Shown: piece after piece, positions 38,272-47,100 of the stretch | Layout of the letters: every line of letters begins with the position of its first letter | How positions within the stretch are numbered: position 1 is the stretch's first letter | Program-made: the position numbers and the translations under genes | The notes under the pieces: generated by a model | What the model was told of the DNA's origin: nothing | What the model saw: the letters and a program-made list of their open reading frames with translations, nothing else | The model's database searches: none | Origin: CAWKAO01 sp963847665 | GTDB taxonomy: Bacteria > Actinomycetota > Humimicrobiia > Humimicrobiales > Humimicrobiaceae | Direction of reading: 5' to 3' | Assembly (NCBI GenBank): GCA_963847665.1 | Contig: CAWKAO010000001.1 | Span: forward strand, 1 to 64,000 | DNA length: 64,000 bases

Positions 38272-39431
38272 TGAATGGTAAACACAGAGTGGCTGAAGCA
38301 ATAGCGCACAGGAAAACCGGCAGGTTTCCCTGCTCTTACGAGGCTACCTATGAAGTATCTGAAGCTCTTATAGAAAGACTGGGTTTGGATGTTATTGGCT
38401 CCGGGAAAGCTGCAAAATCAGGTTCCAACCAGCCTGCAGCATCTAAGGAACGAAAATATGGGATGGAACATGAGATCGCACTTCAGAAAAGGCTTGGAAT
38501 AGATCAATCTATTGTGATCTGTCCGACTTCATCAAAGACTGTCGGAAACTGGTGGGGACTTCCTCTCCTTTCACACCAGGAGGACAATAAAATGCTTGGG
38601 GCCTGGGGTATTATGTTTAGAGAATTTGAATATCCTTTTGGCACTTACATAGAGATAGACAGCTCTCCACTGTCAGTAGTAGACGACATTGCTGTCTTGA
38701 AAAATCATCCGACACCCTCTCTTGATCTCTGGGATTTTGATGCCTATCGGGAAGTCTTGAAAAAGTATCAGGATTTCTTTGTATGGATGAATATGAACGG
38801 TTGCTTTGATTTTGCCAGGTTTATCAGGGGTCCAGAACAGTTTTTTATTGATATGGCCTACGAACCTATAAAAGCAGAAATACTCCTTGATAAGGTAAAT
38901 GACCTTGCCATGAGCTTTTTCGGTAAATGCATGGAAACAATCGGGGACCTGGTTGACGGTGTTTTCCTTGGGGATGACTGGGGCACACAGCAGGGCCTTG
39001 CTATAAGCCCGGATATGTGGAGAAAATATATCAAGCCGAGATATAAGAAACTTGTGACTATGATAAAAAGCAAGGGCCTGAAGTACTGCCATCATTCCTG
39101 TGGAGGAGTATATCCGATAATCGGGGATATGATAGAACTGGGTTTTGATGTGCTGAATCCTATCCAGCCTCTTGCCAGGGACATGGAGCCTGAAAAGCTC
39201 AGTAGGGAATTTGGGACAGACATTACCTTTTATGGAGGGATCGATGAACAGAAGACATTACCTTGCGGGACAGTAAAAGATGTTAAGAATGAAGTGTTTC
39301 ACAGGATGAAGACTCTTGGCAGGTATGGAGGTTATATAGTCGCACCTTCGCATGCTTTCCAACCGGATACTCCTATTGAAAATGTGCTTGCTGTATATGA
39401 AGCAGTTCACGGCGATGGTAGGTTTGACTGA
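38268..39431 (+). CDS. Uroporphyrinogen decarboxylase-like methyltransferase
   Basis: A 387-residue member of the UroD/MtaA family. The N-terminus (HRVAEAIAHRKTGRFPC), the GDDWGTQQGLAISPDMW segment near residue 235, and the KYCHHSCGGVYPIIGDMIELG block are typical of the corrinoid-methyltransferase-linked branch; His and Cys residues there (HHSC) suit a zinc site. No corrinoid gene adjoins it, but the one at 4138 could serve it. The start overlaps the stop of the PEP-binding gene and is behind a GAGGAGA site. It is followed by ferredoxin-type genes. Confidence 0.85.
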   Translation: MMNGKHRVAEAIAHRKTGRFPCSYEATYEVSEALIERLGLDVIGSGKAAKSGSNQPAASKERKYGMEHEIALQKRLGIDQSIVICPTSSKTVGNWWGLPLLSHQEDNKMLGAWGIMFREFEYPFGTYIEIDSSPLSVVDDIAVLKNHPTPSLDLWDFDAYREVLKKYQDFFVWMNMNGCFDFARFIRGPEQFFIDMAYEPIKAEILLDKVNDLAMSFFGKCMETIGDLVDGVFLGDDWGTQQGLAISPDMWRKYIKPRYKKLVTMIKSKGLKYCHHSCGGVYPIIGDMIELGFDVLNPIQPLARDMEPEKLSREFGTDITFYGGIDEQKTLPCGTVKDVKNEVFHRMKTLGRYGGYIVAPSHAFQPDTPIENVLAVYEAVHGDGRFD

Positions 39432-39542
39432 ATAATATAAACAGTGAAGCTATAATATATATTGACATATTGTCAGGAATCTTTATCATAGATTTTTAAT
39501 GTAGCTTCTTTAAAACCAACAAACAAGAAGGCTAAATTATCG

Positions 39543-40412
39543 ATGTGTGACCTCTGCATGAAACATGGTGCCGGCGGAAAGTGGTATCTGAATTCAGAGC
39601 ACTATTCTGATGAAGTTGTAAAGAAGCACGGCCTTCGAGATTATCTCCTTGAGCAATACAAGAACTTTGAGCAGGTCTCCGTCAGGAAGGTATATGGTTT
39701 TTCGGGCGTTGGCCTGGGCTACAAGCTCCGTATCCCGATAATCGGCAGGATAATAAAGAACACTGCTGAGAAGATGCTTCATAGCGAAAAACCCCCGACA
39801 AATCCCCTAAGGGCAGAAAGCCATATCGGACAGGTCGTGCCTCTTGAGGATGCCATAGCCATAATAGAAAATTGTGCTGCTGAGCCCCTTATTGAAAAGA
39901 ATTGCATGTGCCGGTATATGAGCCGGGGCATAAAGGAAGCCTGCTGTATTAACTTCGGTGTTATGTCTGAGATAATCGAAAAACTCCCGAGGTTCATACC
40001 TGATAAAGATAAGTTTCATATAACCAGAAGTGAAGCTGTAAAACGGTTTACGGAGCATAATATGAAAGGCTATATAGGCACCATCTGGTTCGGGCCGTTT
40101 CCATATATAAATAATCTATGTTCCTGTGAAAATCCTGAGTGCGCGGGTATCAGGCCACGTGTAGATTTTGGCATCAATTCGATCTATAAGGCTGAATACG
40201 TAATACAGCTTGAAGAAGATAAATGCAGTTACTGCGGACACTGTGTAAAGCAATGCCCTTTTGATGCCATTTATGTTGATAAGGTCAATAAAACCGTGAG
40301 GATAAACCTGGAAAAATGTTTTGGCTGCGGCGTATGCAGGCATGTCTGTCACAGTGATGCACTTTACCTGTCTCCAAGAGATCTGATCCCTGAAGTCTGC
40401 GGCAAATATTAG
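39543..40412 (+). CDS. 4Fe-4S dicluster protein with extra cysteine motifs
   Basis: A 289-residue soluble Fe-S protein. The C-terminus carries two ferredoxin motifs, CSYCGHCVKQC and CFGCGVCRHVC. Upstream are additional clusters, MCDLCMKHG at the very start, NCMCRYMSRGIKEACC near residue 120 and LCSCENPECAG near residue 195, which could bind further metal. I do not recognise a named family. It forms a short block with the next ferredoxin and the dehydrogenase, downstream of the UroD-like gene, suggesting redox support for that pathway, for example corrinoid reactivation (inference). Confidence 0.72.
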   Translation: MCDLCMKHGAGGKWYLNSEHYSDEVVKKHGLRDYLLEQYKNFEQVSVRKVYGFSGVGLGYKLRIPIIGRIIKNTAEKMLHSEKPPTNPLRAESHIGQVVPLEDAIAIIENCAAEPLIEKNCMCRYMSRGIKEACCINFGVMSEIIEKLPRFIPDKDKFHITRSEAVKRFTEHNMKGYIGTIWFGPFPYINNLCSCENPECAGIRPRVDFGINSIYKAEYVIQLEEDKCSYCGHCVKQCPFDAIYVDKVNKTVRINLEKCFGCGVCRHVCHSDALYLSPRDLIPEVCGKY

Positions 40413-40434
40413 TATATCTGGCATTCTTTTTACT

Positions 40435-40689
40435 ATGGTCAAAAAGAATAAAATCAAGATCGATTATTCTATCTGCGGGGATGGCAATAAGGTCGATCCC
40501 AGGGAATGTGTCAAGTGTATGCAGGTATGTAAACCGGCAGTTTTTTTACTCCACCAGCCTATCGGTGCAACAGAAGAGGATCCACTGGATCCAAAAAAAT
40601 GGAGGATAACACCTCTCTGGCCTTCTTTATGCAAGAGATGTATGGAATGTGTAAAAATATGTCCTGAAAATGCCATTACGATCAAATAA
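40435..40689 (+). CDS. Ferredoxin-like 4Fe-4S protein
   Basis: An 84-residue electron carrier with a first cluster CVKCMQVCKP and a second CKRCMECVKICPENAI, the latter a perfect CxxCxxCxxxCP. It is 22 bases downstream of the larger Fe-S protein and 9 bases ahead of the dehydrogenase gene, so the three are one operon. Confidence 0.82.
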   Translation: MVKKNKIKIDYSICGDGNKVDPRECVKCMQVCKPAVFLLHQPIGATEEDPLDPKKWRITPLWPSLCKRCMECVKICPENAITIK

Positions 40690-40698
40690 GCAGGAAAA

Positions 40699-41700
40699 AT
40701 GGAATCTGATTTTAATAACTGTCTGGTAATAGGTGGCTCAGGTCTTCTCGGGTATGAAATCGCTGACCAGCTTTACAGGCAGGGTAAAAATGTAAGGATA
40801 CTCGATCTTGTCCCGGTTAGCGATACCCGCTTTGAAGTACAGGTCGGAGATATAAGAACCATCAAAGATGTCAGCAGGGCATGCATGGATATTGATGTTA
40901 TTTTTCAAACTGCAGCTGCTGTCTGGGATCCAAAAACTCCGCAAAGGTTTTATGACGAGGTCAATGTCGGCGGCAATGCCAATGTCATTGAAGCCAGTAT
41001 CAAAACGGGAGTAAAAAAGCTGGTGTATACCAGCACAATGGATGTGGTTGTAGATGGTAAAAAGCCAATAACAGATGGTGACGAGTCCCTGCCATATCCA
41101 AAAAAATTGCCCGATGATCCTTATTGCAGGACCAAGATAATCGCAGAGCAAATGGTCCTGGAAGCTAATAGTACAGATCTTCTTACCTGTGCATTAAGGC
41201 CGGTAGGTATGTATGGCCCCAGAGATAAATATCATCTCGCAAATATCATCAAAGCGGTCCGGAGTGGTTCAAATTTCAGGATAGGAGATGGAAGTGCAAA
41301 ATTCAGCCATGTATATTCCGAAAATGCCGCACATGCGCACATACTTGCCGCCAGGCACCTTTCGGCAGGAAGCCCTGTAGCGGGGAATTTTTATTTTATT
41401 ACCGATGATTATCCCGCTGAAAACTTATTTGACTTTATGGCGCCCTTCCTTATCGGGCTGGGGTTAAAACCGCCTGAAAGGTCCATTCCCTATCTACTGG
41501 CATATTTATTTGCTCTTATTAATGAAAAGTTCAATCCTTCTTCAAACTTCAACAGGTTTGCAGTCATCCAGACATGCATAGACCATACATTTATTAGTAT
41601 CAGGGCAGAAAAAGACCTGGAATACAAACCGATAATATCCAGAGAAGAAGCTTTTAAAAAAACGCTTGACTGGTTTTCAGAAAATATTGATAGGATTTAA
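40699..41700 (+). CDS. NAD-dependent epimerase/3-beta-hydroxysteroid dehydrogenase-like protein
   Basis: A 333-residue extended short-chain dehydrogenase. The NAD(P) motif GGSGLLGYEIA is at residues 13-23; the catalytic Tyr-x-x-x-Lys is DPYCRTKIIAEQ, and VYTSTMDVV provides the Ser/Thr of the triad. The region around it and LRPVGMYGPRDKYHL resemble the 3-beta-HSD/sterol-4-decarboxylase branch more than sugar epimerases. Substrate unknown; a hydroxy-lipid or other secondary alcohol is possible. Last gene of the Fe-S block. Confidence 0.85.
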   Translation: MESDFNNCLVIGGSGLLGYEIADQLYRQGKNVRILDLVPVSDTRFEVQVGDIRTIKDVSRACMDIDVIFQTAAAVWDPKTPQRFYDEVNVGGNANVIEASIKTGVKKLVYTSTMDVVVDGKKPITDGDESLPYPKKLPDDPYCRTKIIAEQMVLEANSTDLLTCALRPVGMYGPRDKYHLANIIKAVRSGSNFRIGDGSAKFSHVYSENAAHAHILAARHLSAGSPVAGNFYFITDDYPAENLFDFMAPFLIGLGLKPPERSIPYLLAYLFALINEKFNPSSNFNRFAVIQTCIDHTFISIRAEKDLEYKPIISREEAFKKTLDWFSENIDRI

Positions 41701-41714
41701 AATCCATGAAAAGT

Positions 41715-42467
41715 TCACTCAATTGCTAATCTGTCAATTGCTTCAAGCACTATCTCGATCGGTGTATATTCGCCATCTTTTTTTATCATTATACCCACAA
41801 CATGGCACTTTGAATTTATCACAGGACTGCCGCTTTCTCCCTGACGGGCATCCTTATATCTTTTTACCAGATTGATATTTTTTTTAAGATTGCCAAGTAC
41901 ATATTGTGGGGTGTTATCCTCATCTTCTCCTGCAGGGTAAAGTCCAGTCCTTATAATATGTGGATCATAAAATATTGCATAGTCTACATTATTTGAGTAG
42001 TCACTACAGTATTCTATAAGCGGAGGTGTAATAAAGTTGTTTTTATTGTTTGCTTTAAACTTAAAGTTCTTATATTTCAGCCCGTCCATCTCAACAGAAT
42101 GGCCTGCTGTAATAATATAATATTTATCCTTATACATTATAGAGAATGCAGTAAAATCCCTTGTTTCTTCACTAGTATCAGAATCAGCGGTCCCAAAGTA
42201 AACAGTAGAAAGAATAAGATTTGTATTATTCATAAGCAGTTCTGCTGTGGATCTCTGTGCCAATCTTGATACTATGTCTGCGTTTATTATATTTACGGTA
42301 TCTGAAATATTTCTGGTGTCACTGATCAGTATATCAATTTTTCTGTTTATATCCCGTATCTGGAAAACTGTTAAAATTATTGCAGAGATGATCAAAATTG
42401 CGATGATATATATAGTTATAAAGCCCGGTCTTAAGAGATATTTTTTATTAAAAGGCATAATGGTCAC
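41715..42467 (-). CDS. Membrane-anchored trypsin-like serine protease
   Basis: A 250-residue protein with one N-terminal transmembrane helix (about residues 15-37) and an extracytoplasmic chymotrypsin-fold domain. The catalytic triad is readable as TAGHS (His), NVDYAIF (Asp) and GESGSPV (Ser). No PDZ domain follows, unlike DegP/HtrA. It may be a surface or quality-control protease. The start is ambiguous: GTG 42467 or ATG 42458, neither with a strong ribosome site. Confidence 0.72.
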   Translation of the reverse strand: MTIMPFNKKYLLRPGFITIYIIAILIISAIILTVFQIRDINRKIDILISDTRNISDTVNIINADIVSRLAQRSTAELLMNNTNLILSTVYFGTADSDTSEETRDFTAFSIMYKDKYYIITAGHSVEMDGLKYKNFKFKANNKNNFITPPLIEYCSDYSNNVDYAIFYDPHIIRTGLYPAGEDEDNTPQYVLGNLKKNINLVKRYKDARQGESGSPVINSKCHVVGIMIKKDGEYTPIEIVLEAIDRLAIE

Positions 42468-42617
42468 AAAATAATATTTTTTCTAAGTCTTGATCCAGAT
42501 GATTATACCATAGATAAGTTTCCAGGTTTTAAAAATCAGTAAGATAAAAGCAGCATATCATTTGCAAAAAATGATAAAATATTGTGATCTATATAATAAT
42601 ATAATGATATAGATATA

Positions 42618-42645
42618 TTGATTTAAGTAAAAATTTGTTTATAAT
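42618..42645 (+). promoter_or_regulatory. Candidate promoter of the zinc-ribbon gene
   Basis: TTGATT (42618-42623), a 16-base spacer, TATAAT (42640-42645), 55 bases before the GTG at 42700. Confidence 0.5.
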
Positions 42646-42699
42646 TATTTAAGTCAAAAAAAAGCTGAAAACATATATTTGTAAAGGTGGTAGGAAAGA

Positions 42700-42948
42700 G
42701 TGCGATTTGTAGATTATAAATGTAATGATTGTGGTGATGTAAGTGAAATAGTGATCATAAATGATAACGGTACAGAGATCAAATGCGGCAGCTGCGGCAG
42801 CCCTGATATGATAAGAGTTTTTGCTCCTGTCGGGTTTAGGTCAAACCCATCAAACGGAGATACTTCATCATGTTCAGACTCCGGGAGCTGCTCCAGCCCG
42901 GGTGGTTGTTCAGGGGGGTCCTGCAGTAGTTGTTCAGGGTGTGGATAA
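42700..42948 (+). CDS. FmdB-type zinc-ribbon protein
   Basis: An 82-residue small protein. The N-terminal zinc ribbon has CNDCGD and CGSCGSPD as paired metal knuckles; the tail after residue 52 is low-complexity Ser, Gly and Cys (SGSCSSPGGCSGG). FmdB-family members were named from formamidase operons and may be regulators. GTG 42700 lies behind AGGAAAG. A strong terminator follows at 43016-43051. Confidence 0.82.
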   Translation: MRFVDYKCNDCGDVSEIVIINDNGTEIKCGSCGSPDMIRVFAPVGFRSNPSNGDTSSCSDSGSCSSPGGCSGGSCSSCSGCG

Positions 42949-43015
42949 ATTAAAACTATAAAGCAAACTGAAAATATCAGAGTAATAGGACAAAATCAAA
43001 AAAAAGAATATATAA

Positions 43016-43051
43016 AAATAACCGCAATTGAAAAATTGTGGTTATTTCTTT
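43016..43051 (+). terminator. Intrinsic terminator or attenuator before recF
   Basis: A 14-base-pair stem (43016-43029 with 43034-43047, one G-U pair) closed by a GAAA tetraloop and followed by CTTT. It ends 16 bases before the recF ATG. It fits termination of the zinc-ribbon transcript, but so close to recF it could also limit read-through into recF. Confidence 0.7.
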
Positions 43052-43063
43052 AATATCATTGTT

Positions 43064-44284
43064 ATGTACTTAAAAGAACTAAGCCTAATAAATTTTCGTA
43101 ATTATAACAGCCTTCAGCTGCATTTAGATAAAAAAATATCCCTTATGGCAGGAGACAATGGACAGGGTAAGACAAACCTTCTCGAATCCATCTATTATGT
43201 CTCAACAGGAAAATCCCATCGGACAAATACACAGGAAGATTTGATAAAATGGGGCAGTGATTTTGCAGTTATAAGGGCAACTTTTGCCGGAGAAAGTCCT
43301 GGAGCTAAAGAGGAAAAAGAAAGTATTATTGAGCTTGAACTTAATAGAAGAAATATCTTACGGATAAGGATCGATAAAGTACCTTATAAAAAAAAATCTG
43401 ATTTCATTTCGATACTGCCTTCCGTTATCTTTTCTCCAGACGACCTGGTCATAGTCAAGGGCACCCCTCTGTTCAGAAGAGATTTTCTTGATAATATGAT
43501 CGAAAAGTTTGAGAGAGGTTATGCAGCAGAAAAAAATAAATACCAGAAAATACTGAACCAGAGAAACAGCCTCCTCAAGAGCCTCTCAAATGAGCGCACT
43601 TCAAGGATAAATGACACAATGGAGACATGGAACGATAACCTCATAAGATATGGAAGCAGTATTATAAAAAAGAGGATAGGATTGCTTATCGATATAGAAG
43701 ATATGCTCATACCGCTGATCAAAAAGTTTTTTCCCGGTATGGGCACTGAGCTATATTATGAATTCAGCTGGGAAAGACAAATAAACGGCAGTGGCAGCGA
43801 AAATGGTGATTTTATTAAGAACCCGGAAAACACCGGAAAAGGTAGCTTCAGGGAGCTTCGCATTGACGAGATCAAAGACAGATTTTCAAAATATCTTGCA
43901 ATGAATTTTACGCGAGAGCTCAACTATAAGACAACACTGACAGGTCCGCACCGCGATGATATAGTGGTGCTCCTTAATGGACGGGACGTCCGGTCATTTG
44001 GTTCGCAGGGTCAGCAAAGGATAGTTGCACTATGTTTGAAATTATGTGAGTTAAATATTCTTGAAAAAAAACTGGGCAAAAAACCTGTGCTGCTTTTGGA
44101 TGATGTGTTGTCTGAACTTGACGAAACGAGGGAAAATATTTTACTTGAAATAATCAGAAAGAGTAACCAGACTTTTATAACTACGACAGATTCCGGATTA
44201 CCTGAAGCCTTAGATCTTAAAAATCACTCTGGTGAGATAGTAAGTTATTATATAAAGGAAAATAACGCTTATAAACAGGATTAA
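43064..44284 (+). CDS. recF: DNA replication/repair protein RecF
   Basis: A 406-residue ABC-type ATPase that loads RecA on gapped DNA with RecO and RecR. Walker A is GDNGQGKTNLL, the signature is SFGSQGQQRIVAL and Walker B VLLLDDVLSELD. The N-terminus MYLKELSLINFRNY fixes the start at ATG 43064; an upstream in-frame TTG at 43028 lies inside the terminator stem and is not credible. No obvious ribosome site precedes the ATG. In actinobacteria recF is followed directly by dciA and gyrB; here two redox genes intervene. dnaA and dnaN are not adjacent. Confidence 0.95.
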   Translation: MYLKELSLINFRNYNSLQLHLDKKISLMAGDNGQGKTNLLESIYYVSTGKSHRTNTQEDLIKWGSDFAVIRATFAGESPGAKEEKESIIELELNRRNILRIRIDKVPYKKKSDFISILPSVIFSPDDLVIVKGTPLFRRDFLDNMIEKFERGYAAEKNKYQKILNQRNSLLKSLSNERTSRINDTMETWNDNLIRYGSSIIKKRIGLLIDIEDMLIPLIKKFFPGMGTELYYEFSWERQINGSGSENGDFIKNPENTGKGSFRELRIDEIKDRFSKYLAMNFTRELNYKTTLTGPHRDDIVVLLNGRDVRSFGSQGQQRIVALCLKLCELNILEKKLGKKPVLLLDDVLSELDETRENILLEIIRKSNQTFITTTDSGLPEALDLKNHSGEIVSYYIKENNAYKQD

Positions 44285-44372
44285 TCCCTTTTAAAATAAC
44301 CCCTTTGTGATATCATATACTGGCAAATTATTTGTAACTTTTATGTAACTTTTGATCTTGATAGGAGAGTAA

Positions 44373-45245
44373 ATGGTTTTTAATAGTGCATATTTGTGGT
44401 CAATATTCGGTTTTTCACTTTTCGTTTTTTTTACCGGGTTTTTCTACAGGGTCAGTATCTGGCTCAAAGGTGCTGCAGGAGAGTCAGAAGAAAACAATAT
44501 GCAAAACAATGGGCCGGTACGCGTAAGATCTTTCAGGTATTTATCCAAATATCTCAGGTTGATCTTCAGCCGTGATTTTTTCAGGATACTAAAAAGTTTT
44601 ATACTTGATGGGATAATCCATGTCAATCTTTTTAAAGACAGTAAATTAAAATGGTTTATCCATATTTTTATGTTCTGGGGACTTCTTTCATTTACTGTTT
44701 TATCAGTATTTCATATGATTTCTGTTGCTTCAGTCGGAAGTTTTATACCTCCGGTTGAGTCTTCAGGATTTATCAGGGTGTTCGGGTCATTGCCGAACAG
44801 TTTTACAGCGGTAGCGATGGAGTTAACAAAACTCTCCATACTTTTTGGCGCATTTCTTGCAGTAGTAAGATTTTTATTTCTTAGAAAAAAAATGAGATCG
44901 GTTGAATTTAAGGACAAATCAGCCGGGGTGATCATATCGATTATTATTGTTTTGGCGTTCCTGTATGAAGCTGCACTGTTTTCAGCAGCAAATGTTCCTT
45001 TAGAAAGGAGTCTTTTTGCACCTGGAGGATTTGTCCTAACTTACTTATTTAAGATCATAGAAATAAAATGGTGGATGTCTGCAACGATTTATTTTAAATG
45101 GGCCATTGTAAAATTTTTATTTTACTCCTATATTACAGGACTGCTTTTATTTGTAGCTTTTATTCCATGGGGTAAGTATTCTCACATGGTCTTCGGCCCT
45201 TTTGTAGCTATGTATAACAAATATAGCTCAACTAAAAAACATTGA
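44373..45245 (+). CDS. Membrane cytochrome b-like subunit (NarI/HdrE family)
   Basis: A 290-residue membrane protein with about six hydrophobic segments. His residues in KWFIHIFMFWG, VFHMIS and KYSHMVFGP are placed as haem ligands in the nitrate-reductase-gamma / HdrE / TmcC families. An unusual feature is a long cytoplasmic insert after the first helix (about residues 30-90). It precedes an HdrD-like Fe-S subunit by 43 bases and is paralogous in plan to the pair at 9184-11186. Confidence 0.78.
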   Translation: MVFNSAYLWSIFGFSLFVFFTGFFYRVSIWLKGAAGESEENNMQNNGPVRVRSFRYLSKYLRLIFSRDFFRILKSFILDGIIHVNLFKDSKLKWFIHIFMFWGLLSFTVLSVFHMISVASVGSFIPPVESSGFIRVFGSLPNSFTAVAMELTKLSILFGAFLAVVRFLFLRKKMRSVEFKDKSAGVIISIIIVLAFLYEAALFSAANVPLERSLFAPGGFVLTYLFKIIEIKWWMSATIYFKWAIVKFLFYSYITGLLLFVAFIPWGKYSHMVFGPFVAMYNKYSSTKKH

Positions 45246-45288
45246 TGTAGAAGAAATTTGAATTAATATCCAGATAGGAGTTTAAAAA

Positions 45289-46494
45289 ATGAAACTGAAT
45301 AAATTTACAGTTAAACAACTGGCAGAGATCGATGCATGCACCAGGTGTGGAAACTGCCTTGATCTTTGTTCTGCATATAATGGAAATCAGGATCTATCCA
45401 TATCCCCAAAGAAAAAAATGGAAAAACTTAAAAAATTGATAGATACAGAATATGGATTGATGTCAAGATTGCTGGGAAGAAACAAGATATCCAGGAAAGA
45501 TATAGATATGATCTCTAAAGCAGCATATGCCTGCACGATGTGCTCGAGGTGTGAGGTAGATTGTCATATTGCGATAAAGCTGCAGGACATCTGGCTGAAG
45601 CTAAGGGAGATCCTGGTAGAGGACGGCACTTATCCTGAAGTGCTGGACCTGATGAGGGACAGGATAAATACAGGGAAGAACGTATCTTTTGATTCCAATG
45701 AAGGAAGGGCAAACTGGATAGCCCAGGTTCCGGAAATGCCTGAAGATAACTATGTCAGGCAAAAAGCAGATGTCATCTATTTTGTGGGTTGTGTCTCCTC
45801 TTTTTCTCCGAGGGTATTTAAGATCCCGAGATCGATTGTGACGATATTAAGATCTGCAGATGTAGATTTTGCATTACTTGGTGATGAAGAATGGTGCTGC
45901 GGGTTCCCACTTCTTTCTTCAGGTTTTAAAGAGGATTTTAAAGAATTTGCATTCCATAATATTGAGAGGGTAAATAATACCGGGGCAAAGTTTCTGGTCA
46001 CCTCCTGTCCATCATGCTTCCATATGTGGCAGCACATATATAAAGAGCAGGTCAAGCTCGATATGGATTTTGAAGTGCTGCATATTGTCCAGTATCTATA
46101 CAGGCTGGTAATCGATGGGACACTGAAGTTAAAACCTCTTGATCTTACAGTTACTTACCATGATCCCTGTGACCTAGGAAGAAACTCAGGTATCTATGAT
46201 GAACCGAGGGACCTGATAAAAGCCATACCGGGAGTGAAGTTTGTGGAAATGGAGAACAACAGAAACAGGGCCGTATGCTGCGGTGGAGGGGGAAATGTCG
46301 AGGCGGTCGACAGCGGACTTTCTGCAGATATTGCTAAATTAAAAGCTGAAGAAATAATCGGTACAGGTGCAGATATTGTAGCGACTGCCTGTCAGCAGTG
46401 TGTCAGGACCATTCAGCAGGCTTTAAAAAAAGAAAAATCTCAGATAAAGACAATGGATATTTCAGAGCTTCTACTGATGAGTATCCAGGGTTAA
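45289..46494 (+). CDS. Fe-S heterodisulfide reductase-like protein (HdrD family)
   Basis: A 401-residue cytoplasmic protein. Two ferredoxin motifs (CTRCGNCLDLC and CTMCSRCEVDC) are followed by two full CCG domains: EWCCGFP with SCPSCFHMW, and VCCGGGG with ACQQCVRT. Unlike the DsrK-like protein at 9906, both CCG repeats are intact, so two non-cubane clusters are possible. It probably exchanges electrons between the membrane cytochrome upstream and a soluble thiol, flavin or hydroxy-acid couple. Its position inside the recF-gyr block is unusual. Confidence 0.88.
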   Translation: MKLNKFTVKQLAEIDACTRCGNCLDLCSAYNGNQDLSISPKKKMEKLKKLIDTEYGLMSRLLGRNKISRKDIDMISKAAYACTMCSRCEVDCHIAIKLQDIWLKLREILVEDGTYPEVLDLMRDRINTGKNVSFDSNEGRANWIAQVPEMPEDNYVRQKADVIYFVGCVSSFSPRVFKIPRSIVTILRSADVDFALLGDEEWCCGFPLLSSGFKEDFKEFAFHNIERVNNTGAKFLVTSCPSCFHMWQHIYKEQVKLDMDFEVLHIVQYLYRLVIDGTLKLKPLDLTVTYHDPCDLGRNSGIYDEPRDLIKAIPGVKFVEMENNRNRAVCCGGGGNVEAVDSGLSADIAKLKAEEIIGTGADIVATACQQCVRTIQQALKKEKSQIKTMDISELLLMSIQG

Positions 46495-46535
46495 AAATTT
46501 TAATATAATACCGCTCAAGTGACCGGTAATGAGTT

Positions 46536-46871
46536 ATGTATTCAAAAAAAACACCTGAGTTTAGGAAAAAAAGGGATGTTACACCCCTGGAAGGTATCTC
46601 CGGTATACTTGATACGTATATAAAAAACTCCGAGATGGGCCATAAGCTTAGAAGATTTAGCCTTTTTAATCACTGGCCCGAGATCGTGGGAAAAGAGATC
46701 AGTGACAAGACAAAACCTGAAAAAATATTTAAGGGCATCCTTTATATTTCAGTAGAAAATCCCACATGGGCCAGTGAGCTCACTATGATGTCAGGGACCC
46801 TGATAGCGAAAATAAACACATATATCGGAGAAGAAATCATAAATCAATTAAGGTTTAAAATCGAAAGATAA
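46536..46871 (+). CDS. dciA: DciA (DUF721) helicase-loading protein
   Basis: A 111-residue protein of the DUF721 family, the ancestral loader of the replicative helicase DnaB. The NHWPEIVGKEISDKTKPEKI core near residue 46 (WPEIVG with the following K/T-rich stretch) and the ILYISVENPTWASEL strand pair are diagnostic. In actinobacteria this gene sits between recF and gyrB, as it does here apart from the inserted redox pair. Confidence 0.9.
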   Translation: MYSKKTPEFRKKRDVTPLEGISGILDTYIKNSEMGHKLRRFSLFNHWPEIVGKEISDKTKPEKIFKGILYISVENPTWASELTMMSGTLIAKINTYIGEEIINQLRFKIER

Positions 46872-47100
46872 CAATTTTATATTCTTCTTAAAACATCAGT
46901 TATTTTCTCTAAATTTTAACCCAAAAATATATCAAACTATGATATAATATCCCTATATTTTTAATATTTTTTTAGTAAGGTAAAAAAACAATTAATTTTA
47001 ATTTTTTAAGGGGTAGTAGGTAGTTTTTCAGATTATTTTGCTTATTGCTTATTGCTCCTTATTTATGTAAGAATATCATTTTTTTATAAGGTAGGATTTA

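Noticed and set aside
21338..41700. A dedicated steroid degradation pathway from the SRD5A-like and 3-beta-HSD-like genes
   Set aside because: The two genes are far apart in different operons and no ring-cleavage or side-chain genes are present; kept only as a weak hint.
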